Shown: positions 58,895-64,000 of the stretch, piece by piece | Layout: every line of letters begins with the position of its first letter | Position numbering within the stretch: the stretch's first letter is position 1 | Translations under genes and position numbers: made by a program | Source of the DNA: an uncultured Thiohalocapsa sp. | GTDB lineage: Bacteria; Pseudomonadota; Gammaproteobacteria; Chromatiales; Chromatiaceae | Reading direction: 5' to 3' | DNA: 64,000 nt | NCBI RefSeq assembly: GCF_913063425.1 | Contig: NZ_CAJXYK010000025.1 | Location: 1-64,000, forward strand | The notes under the pieces: model-generated | Seen by the model: only the letters and a program-made list of their open reading frames with translations | Database searches by the model: none | What the model was told of the DNA's origin: nothing

Positions 58895-59017
58895 CGGAGG
58901 AACGGCTTGTGGGATGAGCGGCCGAGACGCTGGGGACGCGGCGCTGGTGCCGCCTGGCGGTGCGGGGTCGGGGACCTGTCAGAGGGCTGACGCACCGTGC
59001 GCGACGGCGCTCAGCGC

Positions 59018-59914
59018 TCAAGCGGCACGCCGCGCCTGGCGCCGCTCACGGCGGGTGGCGCGGTCGATGAAGCGCTGGTAGTCCGCCGCCGGGAGCATGA
59101 CCCAGCCCCGGAAGCCCTGCTCCAGGCTCGCATCCTTCACCCGCATCGGCCGGTCCTGGGAGACTTCCACCAGCATCAGCTCGAACAGCCCCATATGGGC
59201 ACCGGGGTCCGAGAGTCTCGACCGCCGTGCCCAATCATCGAGCCGCGGCAGCAGGTCGAGCGCGGCCTGTCCGGTGATGCCGCACTGCTGCGCATAGCCG
59301 ATGAGCAGCAGGCGCTTGTACTCCGTCTCAGCGTCGAAGCCGTCATCGAAGAGGTCCACCTCGACACCGCTGTCGAGCTGCACATTGCCGCGGATCACCA
59401 GGTAGACGAACAGATCGTGCAGGTCCTGCCAGGTGTGCGGCGGGCAATCGCGGCCGGCGAGCATGGCGTAGCGCACCTGACGCCGCAGAAACTTGAAGAG
59501 GTTGCGCAGCACCCAATGCCGGTTCTCCTCGGTGGCGGCGGAGCAACGGTAACGCTTGCGGTCCAGCTCCTGGAACAACTGATCCAGATTAAGGCGCATC
59601 AGGCGGTCGAGACGCTGCTCGCTGGTGAGCCCGCCCGCACTGTCGAAGCCGCCGTGTGCCCGACGTGGATCCGGACTCGGCAATGCCGCACACACCTTGA
59701 GCACCGGGCGCTTGTAGAGCCGCATCAGCTCCAGGCGGATCTCAGGCTCCAGATCCATCCCCGTCAGTTTTTCCAGGCGCATGATGAGGGCGGGAAGCAC
59801 TTCCCGAACGCTGCGCAGGCGCTGCTCGGCAAGCCAATCCGCCGTGCCCGCGACATCGTCCAGCGCCCGCAGCATCCAATCCGGTCGCGCCGTGGCGCGT
59901 TTCCCCGTTGTCAT
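59018..59914 (-). CDS. Conserved hypothetical protein
   Basis: 298 aa from ATG 59914 (MTTGKRATARPDWMLRALDDVAGTADWLAEQRLRSVREVLPALIMRLEKLTGMDLEPEIR...); coding-like composition. Confidence 0.6.
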   Translation of the reverse strand: MTTGKRATARPDWMLRALDDVAGTADWLAEQRLRSVREVLPALIMRLEKLTGMDLEPEIRLELMRLYKRPVLKVCAALPSPDPRRAHGGFDSAGGLTSEQRLDRLMRLNLDQLFQELDRKRYRCSAATEENRHWVLRNLFKFLRRQVRYAMLAGRDCPPHTWQDLHDLFVYLVIRGNVQLDSGVEVDLFDDGFDAETEYKRLLLIGYAQQCGITGQAALDLLPRLDDWARRSRLSDPGAHMGLFELMLVEVSQDRPMRVKDASLEQGFRGWVMLPAADYQRFIDRATRRERRQARRAA

Positions 59915-60432
59915 TGTTGTCGCTCTCCACTGTCTCAGCTGTGTTGCCGGGACGCTCGCCGCCGGGACTGCGACGCCCGTCAGCGTGGCCCCAGGCGCGT
60001 CTACTGGGAGTCTAGGGTAAAACACTCCATCCGCCCATAAGCCAAAAGCTTAACTACCGTTACGATAACGCCAAGCGCAGCAGACGAATGGCCCGGGAGA
60101 CCCGACAAAGGCTACGCGCATCGCTGTATCCGGGGTCTTCGGCACAGAGATTGCGGTAAGCTCCCGACGCAACGCGCGATCAACCGATGACAGCGCGGGC
60201 CGCAGGCGAAATCGCATTGCTCGACGCCGCAACGGTCCGGGCACTGCGTCTGCGCAACCTCCGCAGGCCGCCCGCACTGACGCGCAAGGCCAAGGGCGCG
60301 GATGGACTGCGCGGCCGACGGGCCCGTTGCCCCGGACGCGGCATCACCCAAAGGTAGGCAGCCCGGCTTGGGGCATGTCATGATAGGTGCAACGTAAGAC
60401 AAGTGCGGGCCGACCGGTCCGCCGCCACAGCC

Positions 60433-61713
60433 GTGACTGCACAGCAACGCAACATCCTCGTCGTCGGTGGCGGCGGCCGCGAGCACGCCCTGGCCTGGAA
60501 GCTGGCCCAATCGCCGCAGACGGCATGCGTCTATGTCGCCCCCGGCAACGGCGGCACAGCCACCGAGCCGGGCGTAGAGAACGTTCCCATCGCCGCCACG
60601 GACATCGAGGCCTTGGTGGCCTTCGCCGGCGAGCACGCCATCGACCTGACCGTTGTCGGACCGGAAGCCCCGCTGGTGGCCGGCATCGTCGATGCCTTCG
60701 AGGCCGCCGGGCACAAGTGCTTCGGGCCGCGGCGGGCCGCAGCGCAGCTGGAAGGCTCCAAGGCCTTCGCGAAGGATTTCATGGTGCGCCACGGCATTCC
60801 AACGGCGCAGTACCGCACATTCCACGGGCTCGACGCAGCCCTGGACCACCTACAGCAGGTCGGCGCGCCGGTGGTGATCAAGGCGGACGGCCTCGCGGCG
60901 GGCAAAGGCGTCATCCTCGCCGAAGACCTGGCCACAGCCGAGGCGGCCGTGCGCGACATGCTGACCGGCAACCGCTTCGGCGCAGCCGGCGCCACCGTGG
61001 TCATCGAGGAGTGGCTGCGCGGCCGCGAGGTCAGCTACATCGCGCTGGTGGACGGCAGCCACATTCTGCCGCTCGCGAGCTCGCAGGATCACAAGGCCCG
61101 GGATGACGGCGGGCGCGGCCCAAACACCGGCGGTATGGGTGCTTTCTCCCCCTCTCCGCTGGTGACTCCGGCGCTGGAGCAGCGCATCCTGGACGAGGTC
61201 ATGCGCCCGACAATGGCCGGCCTCGCCGCCGACGGACTGCCTTACGTCGGTTTTCTCTACGCCGGGCTCATGATCACCGAAGATGGCGGGCCCCGCGTTC
61301 TGGAGTATAATTGTCGCTTGGGCGATCCGGAGACTCAGCCCATTCTGATGCGACTTGACACGGATCTGCTGACGCTCATCGATGCTGCGCTGGCTGGGGC
61401 GCTCGACCAAGCCGTCGCTGAATGGCATCCGCAAACGGCACTCTGCGTCGTTCTGGCGGCGGGCGGTTATCCCGGCGATTACGAGCGCGGCGTCCCAATC
61501 CAGATCGCGCCGGACGCCACCGGTGCAAAACTCTTTCATGCTGGTACACGCTTGCGAGACAGCGTTCTGGAGAGCGACGGTGGTCGCATCCTCTGTGCTG
61601 CCGCTCTCGGAGACGCGCTTGAAGACGCGCGCCGGCGCGCCTACCGGGCGCTCCAATCGGTGGCGCTGCCGGGGGGCTTCTACCGGCGGGATATTGGTCG
61701 AGAGAACGTTTAA
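60433..61713 (+). CDS. purD: Phosphoribosylamine-glycine ligase
   Basis: NILVVGGGGREHALAWKLAQSPQTACVYVAPGNGGTA; GPNTGGMGAFSPSPLV; GTG start assumed. Confidence 0.95.
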   Translation: MTAQQRNILVVGGGGREHALAWKLAQSPQTACVYVAPGNGGTATEPGVENVPIAATDIEALVAFAGEHAIDLTVVGPEAPLVAGIVDAFEAAGHKCFGPRRAAAQLEGSKAFAKDFMVRHGIPTAQYRTFHGLDAALDHLQQVGAPVVIKADGLAAGKGVILAEDLATAEAAVRDMLTGNRFGAAGATVVIEEWLRGREVSYIALVDGSHILPLASSQDHKARDDGGRGPNTGGMGAFSPSPLVTPALEQRILDEVMRPTMAGLAADGLPYVGFLYAGLMITEDGGPRVLEYNCRLGDPETQPILMRLDTDLLTLIDAALAGALDQAVAEWHPQTALCVVLAAGGYPGDYERGVPIQIAPDATGAKLFHAGTRLRDSVLESDGGRILCAAALGDALEDARRRAYRALQSVALPGGFYRRDIGRENV

Positions 61714-61958
61714 GACACGGCGTCAGCGCGCAACCAGCGCAACCGCCGGGGGCCCGCCGTCAAACGCGAGCGACCAAGCAACACCAGCCAAGCTCACGCG
61801 CGGGGCAAGGTACCGCGACCCACAACAGAGATTTTACAGTTCGTCGCGGAGGGCTGGGGCGCGCTTTGAGGATTTTTCGCGTTTTCAGAATGCTAGATCT
61901 TTCGGCACGGATCGTGCTCTACACTCACCAAACGCACCGCATTCGTAAAGGACGGACC

Positions 61959-62720
61959 ATGCTCGATCATCGACGCAACCCGACTGAGGCCGGAGCTACG
62001 CCGACCCGGCGGCCGGAGCAAGCAGGCACGGGAACCCAACAGGCCGTCTCCCAACAGCGGCGCGGCATCCTCCGCGCAGCGATCTCGGCTGCGCCGGTAA
62101 TCGCAACCCTGCCGAGCGGCGAGGCGATGGCGGCCGGCAGTGCGCTGCAGTGCGTGATCAACGAGCAGCTCGGGGTGCAGGCCCCGCCCGCGGGAGAGGT
62201 CGATCCGCTCACAGACAACTACGCGCGCATCTCCGGCAGCGTCCAGTTCTGGCTCGTGCAGGACCCGGATATCCCAACCCAGAATACGCTCGTCGAGGTG
62301 TACCACTTCGTCGACGCCAACGGTGATCAGGTCTGGGTCTACGGGGACAACGCCACCTCCAGCAAGACCTGGCCGACACCCGGAACCTGGTTCGATACCA
62401 CCACGGCGCTCCTGCCCTTCCCGAACAGCCAGCGCAACGCGGAGTTTCTTTATCTGTACAACGCGGACGTCGCACCGATCAACGATAAGACGCAGGTGTC
62501 GCAGGGGCCGAACCCCACTCCGCCCCCTGACCGAATCCCCACCGACTGTACGCTGGAGGGCATTACTTGGCCAGGCCCGCCGGCCAGCCCCGTCGGACCC
62601 AGCAAGCCCGTGCACTGCATTTATCCGATGGCGGTGCAATCGCCACAAATCGAGCAAAACCTGCCCAACAACGTCCCGCTCACGCACAGCTGCCTGACAA
62701 GCTTCCAAAACGCCATGTGA
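61959..62720 (+). CDS. Exported protein of unknown function with Tat-like leader
   Basis: 253 aa; SQQRRGILRAAISAAPVIATLPSGEAMAAGSALQC; directly upstream of PqqD-like and HprK-related genes. Confidence 0.65.
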   Translation: MLDHRRNPTEAGATPTRRPEQAGTGTQQAVSQQRRGILRAAISAAPVIATLPSGEAMAAGSALQCVINEQLGVQAPPAGEVDPLTDNYARISGSVQFWLVQDPDIPTQNTLVEVYHFVDANGDQVWVYGDNATSSKTWPTPGTWFDTTTALLPFPNSQRNAEFLYLYNADVAPINDKTQVSQGPNPTPPPDRIPTDCTLEGITWPGPPASPVGPSKPVHCIYPMAVQSPQIEQNLPNNVPLTHSCLTSFQNAM

Positions 62721-62741
62721 GCTGGGGCATCGCCGCAGGGT

Positions 62742-63098
62742 TTGACGGCGGCTGCCCGCAGCGATCCCAGTCCTCGCGTGTCAGCAACGGTCACTTTCCC
62801 AATGGGCGAGGCCCGCTGGTCGGCGGTGGGACCAATGGGGTTGCACTGGGTTTCTTGGAGCACGACCGACGCTGTGTTCCACGCTGAGACCGGGGAAACC
62901 CATCTTTTGAGCGAAATGCCATCCCTCGCGCTGCGGCTGCTGCAAACGGAAGCCTTGTCAACGGAGGACCTCTGCGTGCGGTGCGCTGCCGCCAGTGGTA
63001 ACACCGACGACGGTCCGTGGCGCAGGAAGATGCTGGCCGTCCTGAACAGCCTCGAAGACCGTGAGCTCATTGAGCGCTGCCCAAGCACGACGGCATGA
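62742..63098 (+). CDS. HPr-rel-A system PqqD-like protein
   Basis: 118 aa; WSTTDAVFHAETGETHLLSEMPSLALRLLQTEALSTEDLCVR...LNSLEDRELIE; coupled to HprK-related kinase gene. Confidence 0.75.
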   Translation: MTAAARSDPSPRVSATVTFPMGEARWSAVGPMGLHWVSWSTTDAVFHAETGETHLLSEMPSLALRLLQTEALSTEDLCVRCAAASGNTDDGPWRRKMLAVLNSLEDRELIERCPSTTA

Positions 63099-64000
63099 AC
63101 AACGCCTTTGCGCGCGCACCGCAAAGGGTAGGCGTCCGACCACCACGAGCACCGGCCATCTACCGGCATGGCCCTTTCACCGTTCGGGTGACGACGCCGC
63201 TGCGCCGCCTGCGGGCGCTGCTGAGCTGGTGCTACGGCGACTCGGAACCCGATGCTGGCACAGTCCTCGTCCACTTCGACCTTCAGGTCCGCCAAGGTCC
63301 GCTTCTGCGCAGGCTGTTCTCGCCGCAGGCGATCTTCCGGACCGACACGGCGACGCCTTTCGCACCCTTTCCGCGCAGTCACGCCTTTCCACTTCTGGAG
63401 TGGGGCCTCAACTGGTGTGTCGCGACCCGCGCACATCAGTTCCTGATGCTGCATGCGGGGGTTCTGGAGCGCGATGGGTATGCACTGGTCCTGCCAGCGG
63501 TGCCCGGCTCCGGCAAGAGCACGCTCACCGCAGCCTTGGCACTGCGCGGGTGGCGCCTGCTCTCGGATGAGTTCGGTCTGCTGGATTGGCGCACCGGACT
63601 GCTGATGCCGCTGCCCCGGGCGATTCCACTGAAAAATCGGTCGATTCGGGTGATCCGCGACTTTGCGCCGGAAGCCGAGCTTGGGCCGGTGTTCCCGAAG
63701 ACCCGCAAGGGCGATGTCGCGCACCTGCGCCCGCCGGCCGAAAGCCGCCGCCGGCAGCACGAGTCGGCCCAGCCTGCGTGGATCGTCTTTCCGCGCTACG
63801 TGCGCAACAGCCCGCTGCAACTCGCCGGCCTGCATGACAGCACCGCATTCACGCGCCTGTCGCAGAATGCGTTCAATTACCGCTTGCTGGGTGCGACCGG
63901 CTTCGATGCCTTGACTCAGCTGGTCAGGTCTTGTCGCTGCTGGAGCGCGCAGTTCGGCGACCTCAACGCCATGATTACCGCCATAGACCACCTACCCGTG
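63095..64000 (+). CDS. HprK-related kinase A, C-terminus cut by window edge
   Basis: Frame from ATG 63095 open to window end; LMLHAGVLERDGYALVLPAVPGSGKSTLTAALALRGWRLLSDEFGLLD (HprK-like P-loop). Confidence 0.85.
   Translation, partial: MNNAFARAPQRVGVRPPRAPAIYRHGPFTVRVTTPLRRLRALLSWCYGDSEPDAGTVLVHFDLQVRQGPLLRRLFSPQAIFRTDTATPFAPFPRSHAFPLLEWGLNWCVATRAHQFLMLHAGVLERDGYALVLPAVPGSGKSTLTAALALRGWRLLSDEFGLLDWRTGLLMPLPRAIPLKNRSIRVIRDFAPEAELGPVFPKTRKGDVAHLRPPAESRRRQHESAQPAWIVFPRYVRNSPLQLAGLHDSTAFTRLSQNAFNYRLLGATGFDALTQLVRSCRCWSAQFGDLNAMITAIDHLPV

Overview
GC-rich chromosomal window, probably gammaproteobacterial (a Chromatiales-like origin is inference only). Left to right: a type I-F CRISPR-Cas operon running off the left edge (csy1 fragment, cas2-3 fusion, cas1; no array in view). 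Next come a DUF1501 gene and a giant DUF1800 gene with seven PA14 repeats, trkH, a porin, and znuA-znuC-znuB-zur followed by a DUF2796 (ZrgA-like) gene and an ABC ATPase. Then lysR/ilvD, a VapBC-type TA pair beside a PIN remnant, a two-gene SNF2 helicase + partner module, a CBS protein, an RND permease with a long histone-H1-like tail, an ALDH, a short SelO-like gene and a GAF regulator. A complete type I Zorya system (zorABCD) follows. Downstream of it is a 'graveyard' of chimeric and decayed type III R-M, TA and IS pieces ending at a tRNA-Met(CAU). The right end carries ychF, manC, Hpt and GGDEF genes, purD and an HPr-rel-A-type cluster (secreted protein, PqqD-like, HprK-related kinase) running off the right edge. 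The points most worth follow-up are the RND-H1 tail fusion, the HPr-rel-A cluster with a candidate secreted partner, the SNF2 + partner module, a VapC whose start codon appears lost by one base change that preserves the antitoxin stop, and a displaced copy of the zorD 3' end. All family calls are from reading translations by eye; no searches were run.
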